From assembly GCA_002748155.1 (NCBI GenBank), contig PDRO01000002.1, positions 62,001 through 126,000 on the forward strand: DNA of 64,000 nucleotides, written 5' to 3'. The notes under the pieces were generated by a model. It was not told where the DNA came from, searched no databases, and was given only the letters and a program-made list of their open reading frames with translations. Source of the DNA: Actinomycetales bacterium (GTDB taxonomy: Bacteria > Actinomycetota > Actinomycetes > Actinomycetales > Dermatophilaceae). The number at the start of each line of letters is the position of its first letter. Positions within the stretch are counted from its first letter, which is position 1. Shown here piece after piece: positions 25,905-37,638 of the stretch. The translations under genes were made by a program, and so were the position numbers.

Positions 25905-26809
25905 TCCTCCACCTTATGGCGTGTCGAGCACCGGCGTGTTGCGGCAATCGTGGCGAAGGTCTCGATCGGCACCGCCTCCCCGCGGATGGTGTGGTCGACC
26001 CCGGCGTCGCGGAGCACCGCCTCGGCCTGATCCCGGCCCCCGGCCCAATCGGCCAATGCGACCCGCAAGGTCTTGCGTCGTTGCGCGAAAGCCGCGTCGA
26101 TGACCGCGAAGACCTCGCGACGACATACCTGGTCGACGGGTGGGTCGCGTCGAGCCAGTGCGACTAGGCCGGACTCGACATGGGGCACCGGCCAGAAGAC
26201 ACGCCGAGGCACCGTCCCAACGAACCGGGCAGCGGCATACCAGGCGATCTTGGCGCTCGGCGCTCCGTAGTCCTTGGTGCCCGGCGTGGCGGCCATCCGA
26301 CGCGCCACTTCCCACTGCACCATGACCAGGACGCGGGTGATGGACGGGAAGCGTTCGAGCAAGGTCAGCACGACCGGGACGCTGACGTTGTAGGGCAGAT
26401 TGGCCACTAGTGCTGACGGCGGGTCGCCGGCCACTTCGGTGATCCGGAGTGCGTCGCCCGTGACGACACGCAGTCTGTCCGTATGCCGTGGGGCACGATC
26501 CGCGATCGTCTCCGGTAGAGCCGCGGCCAAGACCGGATCGATCTCGACTGCTGTGACCCGGGTGCCGGCGGCCAGCAGCGCCAGAGTGAGCGATCCGAGC
26601 CCGGGCCCGACCTCGAGCACTGTCTCCGTCGGCGTGACCTCGGCCAGTCGCACGATCCGTCGACACGTGTTGGCGTCGACGACGAAGTTCTGTCCCCGCG
26701 CCTTCGTGGGGCGCACCTGCCATCGAGCGGCCAACTCACGGATATCCGACGCTCCCAACAGCTGCACCCGACCGCGCTCACCGGATGACGAACCGGCCTG
26801 ATCACTCAC
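25901..26809 (-). CDS. ksgA: 16S rRNA (adenine1518/1519-N6) dimethyltransferase
   Basis: RsmA/KsgA dimethylates two adenines near the 3' end of 16S rRNA during 30S maturation. The SAM-binding motifs are [16 protein letters not shown] and the catalytic [12 protein letters not shown] (N-L-P-Y). [10 protein letters not shown] at the N-terminus is the usual family start, and the C-terminal domain carries [13 protein letters not shown]. The GTG start lies 6 nt after a TAGTCT -10-like element without Shine-Dalgarno, so I read it as leaderless. It overlaps ispE by 4 nt. Confidence 0.96.
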   Translation of the reverse strand: MSDQAGSSSGERGRVQLLGASDIRELAARWQVRPTKARGQNFVVDANTCRRIVRLAEVTPTETVLEVGPGLGSLTLALLAAGTRVTAVEIDPVLAAALPETIADRAPRHTDRLRVVTGDALRITEVAGDPPSALVANLPYNVSVPVVLTLLERFPSITRVLVMVQWEVARRMAATPGTKDYGAPSAKIAWYAAARFVGTVPRRVFWPVPHVESGLVALARRDPPVDQVCRREVFAVIDAAFAQRRKTLRVALADWAGGRDQAEAVLRDAGVDHTIRGEAVPIETFATIAATRRCSTRHKVEE

Positions 26810-26815
26810 CTGGCC

Positions 26816-26821
26816 AGACTA
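26816..26821 (-). promoter_or_regulatory. -10 element of ksgA-ispE, leaderless type
   Basis: TAGTCT on the minus strand ends 6 nt before the ksgA GTG. The identical hexamer with the same spacing stands before the penicillin-acylase gene. Confidence 0.45.
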
Positions 26822-26938
26822 GGACGACGCTGCGGCCATGGCACTTGTGGCATTCACGGCACTGATGGCACCGCATCCCGTATCCCTGCGTGGCGCTCTG
26901 TTCTCCAGGTGGCCTCGATCAGGCCGGGGCCGGCGACC

Positions 26939-29284
<2,346 letters not shown>

Positions 29285-29288
<4 letters not shown>

Positions 29289-31087
29289 TGCTGCCCGCGG
29301 AGCAGCTCGAGCTCCTCGTCGACGACCGAGGGGTCGAGCTTGACGAAGACCGGCGTCGGTGGCCCGATCGGTGTGCCGACCACGACCGGCCGGGACTCCC
29401 ACCGTGGAGTCGAGCCGTAGTCACCCATGATGACCGGATATGCCGGTCCGCCGTCGAGATCCTCGACCTCGCGCAGCTCGGGCATCGGCACGAAGTCGCC
29501 CGTGCCGCCGAGCACCCGGTGCACCCGGTTGGCCGCATGCGGAAGGAAAGGCGCGCTCATCGTGTTGAGGTCGGTCACCGCTTGGGCAAGCACGTGCAGC
29601 ACGGTGGCCAGCCGCTCACGCTGCTCGGGCGCCTTGAGCTTGTAGGGCTCGGTGCGCGAGATATAGGCGTTGGTCTCGCCGGCGAGCCGCATGACCTCAC
29701 CGATGCCGGCCTTGAAGCGCTGGCGTTCGATGTGCCCACCGACCGTGGCGAAGCCTGACCGGATGGCCGACAACAACGCCTCGTCATCGGGCTCCAGCGC
29801 TGCGGCAGAAGGGATCTCACCGAACTGCTTGGCGATCATCGACGCCGTCCGGTTGACCAGATTGCCCCACCCGGCCACCAGCTCGGAGTTGTTGCGTTGC
29901 ACGAACTCAGCCCAGGTGAAGTCGCTGTCCTGGCTCTCCGGGCCCGCGGCGCAGATGTAGTAGCGCAGCGGGTCGGGGCCGTATCGCTCCAGCACGTGGC
30001 GGACGTAGATGACGTGTCCTCGGCTTGTCGAGAGCTGCTTGCCCTCCATCGTCATGAACTCGCTGGCCACCACTTCGGTGGGCAGATTGAGCACCCCGAA
30101 AGCGGTGCCGGGCTGACCTCCCTTGGCGCCGTGCCCGGCATACCCGAGCAATTCGGCAGGCCAGATCTGGGAGTGGAAGGTGATGTTGTCCTTGCCCTGG
30201 AAGTAGTAGGAGCGGGCCTCAGGATCGTTCCACCACGTCCGCCAGGCATCAGGATCGCCGGTGCGACGGGCGTATTCGATCGAAGCCGACAGATAGCCGA
30301 TGACCGCATCGAACCAAACGTAGAGCCTCTTGTTCGGGTTCTCCTGCCAACCCGGCAGCGGCACTGGGATACCCCAGTCGATGTCACGGGTCATCGGCCG
30401 GGGCTGGACCCCGTCGAGGATGTTCTTGGAGAAACGGATCACGTTGGGGCGCCACAAACCACTGGCTTCACGCTCGTCGAGCCAGGCGCGCAGCGCGTCG
30501 GACAGGGCCGGAAGATCGAGGAAGAAGTGACTCGTCTCTTCGAATCTCGGAATCTCGCCGTTGACCTTGCTCCGAGGGCCGATGAGCTCGACCGGGTCGA
30601 GCTGACGGCCGCAGTCGTCGCATTGGTCGCCGCGAGCCTCGAGGTAGCCGCAGTGTGGACAGGTGCCCTCGATATAGCGATCAGGCAGAGTGCGGCCGGT
30701 CGACGGGCTGATCGCCACGAGTTGGGCCAGCTCGATCATGTAGCCGTTGGCATGGTTGCCACGGAAAAGCTCCTGCGCGACGGCGTAGTGGTTGCGGGTC
30801 GTCGTACGCGTGAACAGGTCGTAGGCGAGCCCGAGCCCGACGAGATCCTCGGCGATCACCCGGTTGAACCGGTCAGCGAGCTCGCGGGCGGTCACCCCCT
30901 CTTTCTCGGCCTGCACGAGGATGGGGGTCCCATGCTCGTCGGTTCCCGACACCATGAGCACGTCGTGCCCAGCCATCCGCATGTAGCGGCTGAAGACGTC
31001 GGACGGCACCCCGAATCCAGCAACGTGACCGATATGACGCGGGCCGTTCGCATACGGCCAGGCGACGGCTGAGACAACCTTGCTCAT
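29285..31087 (-). CDS. metG: Methionyl-tRNA synthetase
   Basis: Charges tRNA-Met. Class I marks: [15 protein letters not shown] (HIGH), and [11 protein letters not shown] in place of KMSKS, a variant seen in the MetG1 type. The zinc-binding knuckle [17 protein letters not shown] is complete with four Cys. The anticodon-binding helical domain follows ([13 protein letters not shown]). The 600-aa product has no C-terminal tRNA-binding EMAP-like domain and ends soon after a short tail. The ATG lies 8 nt after TAGGAT, leaderless style. An upstream extension of the frame is unlikely. Confidence 0.97.
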
Positions 31088-31095
31088 GAACGACG

Positions 31096-31101
31096 ATCCT
31101 A
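31096..31101 (-). promoter_or_regulatory. -10 element of metG, leaderless type
   Basis: TAGGAT on the minus strand ends 8 nt before the metG ATG; no Shine-Dalgarno lies between. Confidence 0.45.
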
Positions 31102-31235
31102 GTGAGCCCCCGCGACACCGCGCTGTCCGCCGACCCTCGGCCCTGGTGACCGTCAGGACACCAGGGATTCCCGACAACGCCGGGATCAACCGACCCCGCA
31201 GCAGGGCGCCTACCCGGGCTCAGGACAATGGAGGT

Positions 31236-31694
31236 ATGGCAGATCTGCGGGAGACCGTGCACATCGACGCCCCGGCCGACCTCGTCTACGATCTCATCGC
31301 TGACTTGCCACGGATGGGTGAATGGTCGCCGGAGTGCGAACGAGTGAGCTGGCGTAGTGGTGTGACAGCGCCCGCCCCCCGGGCCCGCTTCGTCGGGGTC
31401 AACCGGGCCGGCATCCTGCGCTGGGTGACCTTCGGGGTGATCGAGACAGCTGTCCCGGGCCGGCAGCTCGTCTTCCGGATCTATATCGGCCCCACGAACA
31501 TCTCGCGCTGGGAGTATGACGTCGCCCCGGACGACGACGGCTGCGGCTGCACCGTCACCGAGCAGTGGACCGACCTGCGTGGGGCCCCTGCGCGGTTTCT
31601 GTCCAACCGGATGGTCTCCGACCGGGTGGGCCGCAATCGACGCGGCATCCAACAGACCCTCGCCGCCCTCAAACGGGCCGCCGAGCACCACTAG
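31236..31694 (+). CDS. SRPBCC (START-like/polyketide cyclase) family protein
   Basis: A 152-aa helix-grip protein: DLRETVHIDAPADLVYDLIADL at the start, GEWSPECERVSW next, then the beta-sheet segments and a long C-terminal helix (GRNRRGIQQTLAALKRAAE). Such proteins bind hydrophobic ligands in a cavity; the ligand is unknown. The ATG of MADLRE was chosen over an upstream frame because the fold starts there; GGAGG is only 1 nt away, so initiation may not depend on it. The 3' end overlaps the convergent rsmI gene by 26 nt. Confidence 0.85.
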   Translation: MADLRETVHIDAPADLVYDLIADLPRMGEWSPECERVSWRSGVTAPAPRARFVGVNRAGILRWVTFGVIETAVPGRQLVFRIYIGPTNISRWEYDVAPDDDGCGCTVTEQWTDLRGAPARFLSNRMVSDRVGRNRRGIQQTLAALKRAAEHH

Positions 31695-32556
31695 CGTCCG
31701 GCGCTCGCGAGGTGTCGGCGCGTCGGACAGCGGCGTCGTAGAGCGACTTCCGCGAAATCCCGGTGTCGAGCGCCACCTCGGCGCACACATCCTTGAGTCG
31801 CTCCCCGGCGGCGGCGCGCTCGCGAATACCCGCGACGACATCGGCTAGCTCCGCCGCAGTTCGGCTCGCAGTGGCCGAGGAACCGGCAACGACAACCGTG
31901 ATCTCGCCCTTGACGCCCGCCCCCGCCCACTCCGTCAGCTCGCCCAGGCTCGCGCGGCGGACCTCCTCCCAGGTCTTGGTCAGCTCGCGGCAGACCGCAG
32001 CCGGTCGATCCGGACCGAACACCTCGGCGAGCGCCGCCAGCGTCTGAGCCAGGCGGTGCGGGGCCTCGAAGAAGACCATGGTGCGCCGCTCATCGGCCAA
32101 GGCGGCCAAGGCGTGAGCCCGTTCGCCGGCACGACGTGGCAGGAATCCTTCGAAACAAAACCGGTCGACCGGCAGACCGCTGAGCGCCAGCGCCGTGAGC
32201 ACCGCCGAGGGACCGGGCACGGCAGTGACCGGGATTCCGTCGGCCGCTGCGGCAGCAACGAGCCGGAATCCGGGATCGGACACCGACGGCATGCCGGCGT
32301 CGGCGACTAGGACGATCCGGTCGCCGTCCCGCAACCGATCCAGCAGCTCGCCGGTGCGAGACGCCTCGTTGTGCTCGTGATAGCTCAGCACGGTCCCCTC
32401 CGGGCTGATCCGGAGCGCGTTGCACAGTCGTCGCAGCCGACGGGTGTCCTCGGCCGCGATGACATCGGCTCCGGCCAGTTCGTCCGCGAGCCGGGAAGAG
32501 GCGTCGTGGACATCCCCGATCGGTGTTGCAGCCAGCACGAGCGTCCCGGAGGTCAT
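31669..32556 (-). CDS. rsmI: 16S rRNA (cytidine1402-2'-O)-methyltransferase
   Basis: Tetrapyrrole-methylase fold enzyme that methylates C1402 in the decoding centre. GTLVLAATPIGD starts the protein; DVIAAEDTRR, DAGMPSVSDPGF, VPGPSAVLTALALSGLP and FFEAPHRL are the family motifs. The C-terminal ISRKSLYDAAVR helix-turn-helix-like tail is typical. ATG (MTSGTL) was chosen; eight extra codons are possible. The gene is convergent and overlapping with the SRPBCC gene and divergent from the CPBP gene. rsmI near pmt matches the mycobacterial order. Confidence 0.95.
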   Translation of the reverse strand: MTSGTLVLAATPIGDVHDASSRLADELAGADVIAAEDTRRLRRLCNALRISPEGTVLSYHEHNEASRTGELLDRLRDGDRIVLVADAGMPSVSDPGFRLVAAAAADGIPVTAVPGPSAVLTALALSGLPVDRFCFEGFLPRRAGERAHALAALADERRTMVFFEAPHRLAQTLAALAEVFGPDRPAAVCRELTKTWEEVRRASLGELTEWAGAGVKGEITVVVAGSSATASRTAAELADVVAGIRERAAAGERLKDVCAEVALDTGISRKSLYDAAVRRADTSRAPDASGARRPV

Positions 32557-32591
32557 GCGGCATTCTCTCAGCGGTCCCATGGCGCAGCCCG

Positions 32592-32619
32592 TTCACCGCC
32601 GACGTGCACCGCCTATCGT
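32592..32619 (+). promoter_or_regulatory. Promoter of the CPBP gene, leaderless type
   Basis: A -35-like TTCACC (32592-32597) and a -10 TATCGT (32614-32619) are 16 bp apart; the GTG start follows after 7 nt. Confidence 0.45.
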
Positions 32620-32626
32620 GGCCTCC

Positions 32627-33457
32627 GTGAGCAGCCCGGTCGACGACGCGATGACTAGTGCTCGCGCCCTCGGGCCCCGCGACCCGAGGTCGGGTGGCCT
32701 ACGGGCCGGCTTGCATATCGAGATCCTCGTCGTGCTCGGAGTGTCGCTGGGCGCGTCGGCGATCTGGTCGATCCTGCGGATCGTCGAACGGTTGACCCGC
32801 GCCGTGCCACTGGGCCAGCAGACCAGCTCGCTGAACACCTCGGTCACACCCGAACGTCCCTGGCTCGATCTGGCCTATCAGCTGGTCGGCATCTCCCTGG
32901 CGCTGATCCCGGTCGCACTGGCGCTCTATCTGCTCGCTCGGGTCGCTCCCCCACAACCGGCCATCTCATCCTCGCGCATGCTCGGCCTCGACCTTCGTCG
33001 GCCCCGGATCGATGTCGGCGGTGGGATCCTGCTCGCTGCGGTCATCGGCATCCCGGGTCTCGGCTTGTATGCCGCCGCCAAGGCCTTCGGTTTCAACACC
33101 CAGGTGGCAGCCGCCAACCTAACCGCGACATGGTGGACCGTGCCGGTGCTCGTGCTCGCGGCACTGCAGAACGCCCTGCTCGAAGAAGTGATCGTCGTCG
33201 GCTACCTGCTCACCCGGCTGGAGCAGGCCGGCTGGCGCATGCCGGTGGCCATCGCAGCCTCGTCGATCGTGCGTGGCACCTATCACCTGTATCAGGGTTT
33301 CGGTGGTTTCGTCGGCAATCTGGTCATGGGGGTGGTGTTCGCCTGGGTGTGGCGACGCACCCGCCGGGTCGGCCCGCTCGTCATCGCGCACACCCTGATC
33401 GACATCGTCGCCTTTCTCGGCTACACGCTGCTCAAAGACCGCCTGACCTGGTTGTGA
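32627..33457 (+). CDS. CPBP-family intramembrane metalloprotease homologue
   Basis: A 276-aa membrane protein with about seven hydrophobic helices. The CPBP/Abi motifs are LEEVIVVGYLLTRLE (motif 1, EE present but the usual Arg of EExxxR is Val), VRGTYHLYQGFGG (motif 2 His) and IAHTLIDIVAF (motif 3 HxxxD). Members cleave prenylated or peptide substrates in the membrane, or serve in bacteriocin immunity; here the role is unknown. GTG was chosen from the leaderless pattern; an ATG eight codons later is the alternative. It is divergent from rsmI. Confidence 0.82.
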   Translation: MSSPVDDAMTSARALGPRDPRSGGLRAGLHIEILVVLGVSLGASAIWSILRIVERLTRAVPLGQQTSSLNTSVTPERPWLDLAYQLVGISLALIPVALALYLLARVAPPQPAISSSRMLGLDLRRPRIDVGGGILLAAVIGIPGLGLYAAAKAFGFNTQVAAANLTATWWTVPVLVLAALQNALLEEVIVVGYLLTRLEQAGWRMPVAIAASSIVRGTYHLYQGFGGFVGNLVMGVVFAWVWRRTRRVGPLVIAHTLIDIVAFLGYTLLKDRLTWL

Positions 33458-33575
33458 GCCTGCCGGGAAGGCCAGGTTCGGGGCCAAGTGCGGGGGCCGT
33501 CAGCATGGAGGTAGCGAAAGTCCGGGGGCCCGGGGGCGACAACGGGACCGTCGGACAGCGCTGGTCGCACGCCGA

Positions 33576-34481
33576 TCAAGTCTGATCCAACTCGGGCTCG
33601 TAGGCCCGCGGGTCTTCCAACGGTTCGAGATGGGTATCGACACAGATCCCGTCGAAGAGCTCGCTGAACCGGGTCTCGATCTCTTCGAGCAGGTCGTGCC
33701 CGCGTTGCACGGTCCACTTGCCGGGCACGAGCACGTCCATGGCGAGATGAATCTGGTGTCCGACCACGCGGGCTCGCACTCGATGGATCAGCACGTCCGG
33801 GGAGCTGAACTCGTCGAGCACTCGCCGAATCCGAGCCTGGTCCTGATCGCTCGGCGCGTGGTCCATGAACCCGTCGATCGACTGGCGCACCAGGTGCACA
33901 CCGGTGCGGATGATGTTCACCCCGACGAGGAATGCGACCACTGGGTCGAGTCGTTGGAGATCGGTGGCGGCGACGAGCGCGACTCCGAGCACGATCCCGG
34001 CAGAGGTCCACACATCGGTCAATAGATGCTTGCCGTCGGCGACGAGGGTGATCGAGCGATGTCGACGCCCTGCCCGCAGCAACACCACCCCGACGATCCC
34101 ATTCACCGCCGAAGCGACGATCGACACCCCCAAGCCGATCCCGACGTTCACCAACGGCAGGGGGTGCAGGAACCGCACTACCGCCGTCCAGACGATGACC
34201 AGCGCCGCGACGAGGATCATCACCCCTTCGATCGCCGCAGCGAAATACTCGGCCTTGGCGTGCCCGAACTGGTGTTGCTCGTCGGCGGGCTGGGCGGCCA
34301 CCCGCAGGACGATAAGTGCGACGAACGCCGCCACGAGGTTGACCACCGACTCCGCCGCATCCGAGAGCAGCCCGACCGAACCGGTGAGCAGGTATGCCGT
34401 GAACTTGAGTGAGATGGTGGCCACCGCCGCCGCGACCGACAGCCAGGCGAAACGGACCAATCTGTGTCGCGCCGGCGGCAT
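33576..34481 (-). CDS. Cation diffusion facilitator (CDF) family transporter
   Basis: Proton-coupled exporter of Zn2+, Fe2+ or related metals, 301 aa with six hydrophobic helices and a C-terminal cytoplasmic domain. SVGLLSDAAESVVNLVAAF in helix 2 and DGKHLLTDVWTSAGIV in helix 5 give the metal-site Asp/His residues; QFGHAKAEYFAA is the family FGHxKxE signature after helix 2. The C-terminal ferredoxin-like domain includes RARVVGHQIHLAMDVLVPG. AGGA lies ahead of the ATG. It is convergent with the CPBP gene. Confidence 0.93.
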   Translation of the reverse strand: MPPARHRLVRFAWLSVAAAVATISLKFTAYLLTGSVGLLSDAAESVVNLVAAFVALIVLRVAAQPADEQHQFGHAKAEYFAAAIEGVMILVAALVIVWTAVVRFLHPLPLVNVGIGLGVSIVASAVNGIVGVVLLRAGRRHRSITLVADGKHLLTDVWTSAGIVLGVALVAATDLQRLDPVVAFLVGVNIIRTGVHLVRQSIDGFMDHAPSDQDQARIRRVLDEFSSPDVLIHRVRARVVGHQIHLAMDVLVPGKWTVQRGHDLLEEIETRFSELFDGICVDTHLEPLEDPRAYEPELDQT

Positions 34482-34553
34482 ACCCGCATCCTGCCATCAC
34501 GAGAATCCACCGGCGCTGATCGAGCACACACGGGCGCGGCAGCATCCGCGGCA

Positions 34554-34559
34554 TACCAT
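34554..34559 (+). promoter_or_regulatory. -10 element of pmt, leaderless type
   Basis: TACCAT ends 7 nt before the ATG. Its first bases are part of a copy of the dispersed motif GGCATAC (34550-34556). Confidence 0.45.
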
Positions 34560-34566
34560 GTGCCCG

Positions 34567-36207
34567 ATGACCTCCCCGGCCCCGGCGCTCCCCGACGCCG
34601 CACGCGAGCGCACCGTCTCGAGAGAATCGGGTGCGCCGCGCCAGCGAGCAGGCGAGCAGGCATTGCGTGTCAAGCTCCTGGGCCAGCCGCCGACCCAGCC
34701 ACTGCTCGGCTGGCTGGGGCCTGTGCTGGCCGCACTGTTCGGGGGCGTGCTTCGATTCTGGGATCTGTCCCGCCCGCACCAGCTGGTCTTCGACGAGACG
34801 TACTACGTCAAGCAGGCGTGGTCGATGTTGCAGTTCGGCGTCGAGATGAGGAACACGGACAAGTACGGGGAGGAGATCGACACAGCGTTCACCCACGGCA
34901 CGCTCGACGTGTTCGACCCGACACTGGGCGACCTGGCGGTGCACGGGCCGGTCGGCAAGTGGGTGATCGCCGGCGGGATGGAGATCTTCGGGCCGGAGAG
35001 CTCGTTCGGGTGGCGTTTCGCGGTGTGTCTGCTCGGAACCGTGTCGATCCTCATGGTGGGCCGGATCGCTCGGCGTCTGTTCTCCTCGTCGGTGCTGGGA
35101 ACCCTGGCCGCGCTGCTGTTGGCCGTCGAGGGCCACCACTACGTCCACTCACGCACCAGCCTGCTCGACATGAGCGTGATGTTCTTCGCGCTATGCGCTT
35201 TCGGGGCGCTGCTACTGGACCGGGACCGCTCGCGGGGCATCCTTGCCCGGAAGATGCAGCACCGCGTTGAGCACGGTCCGAATTGGTTGGGACCGTGGCT
35301 GGGGTGGCGGCCCTGGCGGTGGGTGGCCGGCATCAGCCTCGGGTTGTGCGCCGGCACCAAGTGGTCGGGCTTGTATTTCCTCGTCGTCTTCGGGCTGATG
35401 ACGGTCTTCTGGGACATGGCCGCCCGACGGGCGGTCGGGCTGCGCCGCCCCCGGCTCTCGGCCCAGCTCCGCGACGGCATACCGGCGTTTTTCGTCATCG
35501 TCGGCACGACCGCAGTCACCTACGTGCTCAGCTGGTGGGGCTGGTTCGTCAGCTCGCACGGCTACAACCGCGGTTGGGCAGCCGATCACCCCGCAGAAGG
35601 CATGTGGGCGCGCGTGCCCGGCGCAGCACGTGAATGGTGGCATCTGCATGCCGAGATCCTCAACTTCCATCGAGGCTTGGCGACCCCACACAGCTATCAA
35701 TCGGATCCATGGTCGTGGATCGTCATGGGCCGGCCGACGTCCTTCTTCGCCGAGTATCCGAAGCTCGGTGAAGACGGGTGCACAGTTGATTTGTGCGCCA
35801 AGGTCATCACCCCGATCGGCACTCCGACGATCTGGTGGGCTGCGGCTGCCGCGATCGTCGTGCTCACCTTCAGGTGGCTGCTCGCCCGGGATTGGCGGGC
35901 CGGTGCGATCCTTGCTGGGTATGCCGGGGGTTACTTTCCGTGGTTCCTGCTCGGAGAGCGGACGATCTATCAGTTCTACGCGGTGTCGTTCGTGCCCTGG
36001 GTGGTGCTGTCGGTGACCTACCTCGCCGGGCTAGCTTTCGGAAGACCCACCGCGTCACCACGACGACGAGCTCTGGGAGCCGCTGCTGTCGGTGGATACG
36101 TCACGATCACCGTGGTGATCTTCGCCTGGTTCCTGCCGGTTTATACCGCCCAGGTCGTACCGCATCACACGTGGTGGCTGCACATGTGGTTCCCCTCCTG
36201 GGTGTAG
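34567..36207 (+). CDS. pmt: Polyprenyl-phosphate-mannose--protein mannosyltransferase (PMT)
   Basis: GT39 enzyme that O-mannosylates exported proteins from polyprenyl-phosphomannose at the membrane. The first loop has the catalytic acidic pair in RPHQLVFDETYYVKQAWSM (DE). Further marks are HGPVGKWVIAGG, VEGHHYVHSRTSLLDMSVMFF, GTKWSGLYFL and a late HTWWLHMWFPSWV end typical of actinobacterial PMT. 546 aa with about ten membrane helices. The ATG lies 7 nt after TACCAT. Together with rsmI and metG it follows the order known at Rv1002c in M. tuberculosis. Confidence 0.95.
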   Translation: MTSPAPALPDAARERTVSRESGAPRQRAGEQALRVKLLGQPPTQPLLGWLGPVLAALFGGVLRFWDLSRPHQLVFDETYYVKQAWSMLQFGVEMRNTDKYGEEIDTAFTHGTLDVFDPTLGDLAVHGPVGKWVIAGGMEIFGPESSFGWRFAVCLLGTVSILMVGRIARRLFSSSVLGTLAALLLAVEGHHYVHSRTSLLDMSVMFFALCAFGALLLDRDRSRGILARKMQHRVEHGPNWLGPWLGWRPWRWVAGISLGLCAGTKWSGLYFLVVFGLMTVFWDMAARRAVGLRRPRLSAQLRDGIPAFFVIVGTTAVTYVLSWWGWFVSSHGYNRGWAADHPAEGMWARVPGAAREWWHLHAEILNFHRGLATPHSYQSDPWSWIVMGRPTSFFAEYPKLGEDGCTVDLCAKVITPIGTPTIWWAAAAAIVVLTFRWLLARDWRAGAILAGYAGGYFPWFLLGERTIYQFYAVSFVPWVVLSVTYLAGLAFGRPTASPRRRALGAAAVGGYVTITVVIFAWFLPVYTAQVVPHHTWWLHMWFPSWV

Positions 36208-36237
36208 CCCAGCCGACGACTGAGCCATGATGAACAC

Positions 36238-37512
36238 ATGACTCCGCCGGGGTGCAGTGACGCAGCCGCGATCGCCGGTTCCACCTGGCTCGCTCGTGCT
36301 CCCCGCCGCGCACACGTGACGACCTGGTTGTCCGCCCGTGCCCGGGCTGGGCTGTGGTCGGCGCTCGTGGTGTGCGCTCTGATCGGCACCGCCGCTTGCG
36401 AGCCCCCGACCGCCGACCCACCAATGACGTCGAGCCCGACGAGCTCGCCAGGGTTGCCGTCGCCCAGCCCGACCGTCACCACTAGCGCGGACCCGTTGCC
36501 GGCCGGCCGCAGCGACCACGCGCTCCTCGTCGACGACCGGATCCGGATCTACCGGGTCTACCGACCCGCAACACTGACCGAGCCTGCACCACTGGTGGTC
36601 GTGCTGGCAGACAGCCTCACCACCTTGGCACCCACGGACTCGGACTTCGGGTGGAACGCGTTGGCCGAACGTGAGGGTTTCGTCGTCATGTATCCGCAGC
36701 CGATCGAAGGCGGCTGGAACGTCGGCGACGACTGTTGCGGATCAGCGCCGGCACTCGAGATCGACGACGTCGACTACGTCGGTGCGGCTGTCGACGATCT
36801 GGGGCGTCTCGTGTCGCTGAATGACGAACGCCGGTATGCCACCGGGCTGGGTACGGGCGGCATGATGGCCTACCGGCTGGCGTGCGATACGACGATCTTC
36901 GCCGCGATCGGACCTGTCGGTGCGACCCAGCTGGGTTCTTGCCCAAACCCAGCACCGGTATCGGTCATCCATGTGCACGGCAGCGACGACGAGCTCGTGC
37001 CGGTCGACGGTGTCTCCGACCTGAGTGTCATCTCGGTGCTCGGCCCTCCCGTTGCCGACGTGCTGCAGACCTGGCGGCAGATCGACCGATGCGGCGGGAA
37101 GATCGAGCGCACCGTCGGCCCCGTCACCTGGACCGAAACCCCCTGCCCCAACGGTCGATCCGTCGTGCTGGGCCTTGTCGACGGTGCTGGCCACGAGTGG
37201 CCGCACCGTGAGCCGCAGACCCCGGAACCGTGGGACGAGTCGACCCCGACCACGAGCCCCCGGCCCGGACTGCCAACGCCATCCGTCTCGAGTCCCCAGC
37301 CACGTGAGCGCCCCGGCCCGAGCAGCCCCGGCTTCGACACCACGACAGAGCTCTGGGAGTTCTTCACCCGGCTCGGGCACGGCAACCCGATGCCGACCGC
37401 GACGGCCACCCCAGACCCGGCGTCGGCACAAGAAGGAGACCTGGCATCACAAGAGGGAGACCTGGCATCGATCGCGCCAGCCGGATCACCATCGGACCGG
37501 CCTCCCCGGTAG
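36238..37512 (+). CDS. Lipoprotein of the PHB-depolymerase/LpqC esterase family lacking the catalytic Ser
   Basis: The protein has an export signal with a lipobox (ALIGTAAC, Cys54 from this ATG; an in-frame GTG at 36316 would give a shorter, more usual signal). A Ser/Thr/Pro linker follows, then an alpha/beta-hydrolase domain like poly(3-hydroxybutyrate) depolymerases: GFVVMYPQPIEGGWNVGDDCC, YATGLGTGGMMAYRLACD, HGSDDELVPVDG, CGGKIERTV and DGAGHEWPH. The usual nucleophile motif GxSxGG is GLGTGG here: residue 205 is Gly (codon GGT). The Asp and His of the triad remain. A C-terminal Pro-rich tail ends with a duplicated QEGDLAS. It may bind rather than hydrolyse its ligand. Confidence 0.8.
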   Translation: MTPPGCSDAAAIAGSTWLARAPRRAHVTTWLSARARAGLWSALVVCALIGTAACEPPTADPPMTSSPTSSPGLPSPSPTVTTSADPLPAGRSDHALLVDDRIRIYRVYRPATLTEPAPLVVVLADSLTTLAPTDSDFGWNALAEREGFVVMYPQPIEGGWNVGDDCCGSAPALEIDDVDYVGAAVDDLGRLVSLNDERRYATGLGTGGMMAYRLACDTTIFAAIGPVGATQLGSCPNPAPVSVIHVHGSDDELVPVDGVSDLSVISVLGPPVADVLQTWRQIDRCGGKIERTVGPVTWTETPCPNGRSVVLGLVDGAGHEWPHREPQTPEPWDESTPTTSPRPGLPTPSVSSPQPRERPGPSSPGFDTTTELWEFFTRLGHGNPMPTATATPDPASAQEGDLASQEGDLASIAPAGSPSDRPPR

Positions 37513-37565
37513 CCGGCAGTCTCTGCGACCGGATGCATCGAGTGTTAGAGTGAACGACGCACTTC

Positions 37566-37638
37566 GGGGCTGTGGCGCAGTTGGTAGCGCGTCTCGTTCG
37601 CAATGAGAAGGCCAGGGGTTCGAGTCCCCTCAGCTCCA
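37566..37638 (+). tRNA. tRNA-Ala (anticodon CGC)
   Basis: Acceptor GGGGCTG pairs with CAGCTCC, discriminator A. D stem GCGC/GCGC, anticodon arm TCTCG-TTCGCAA-TGAGA with CGC at positions 34-36, T arm CAGGGGTTCGAGTCCCCT region intact. 73 nt, CCA not encoded. It stands at the left edge of the PTS segment. Confidence 0.95.

Noticed and set aside
33421..35148. 575-codon minus-strand ORF across the CDF and pmt genes
   Set aside because: Spans two real genes in other frames, low complexity, no motifs.
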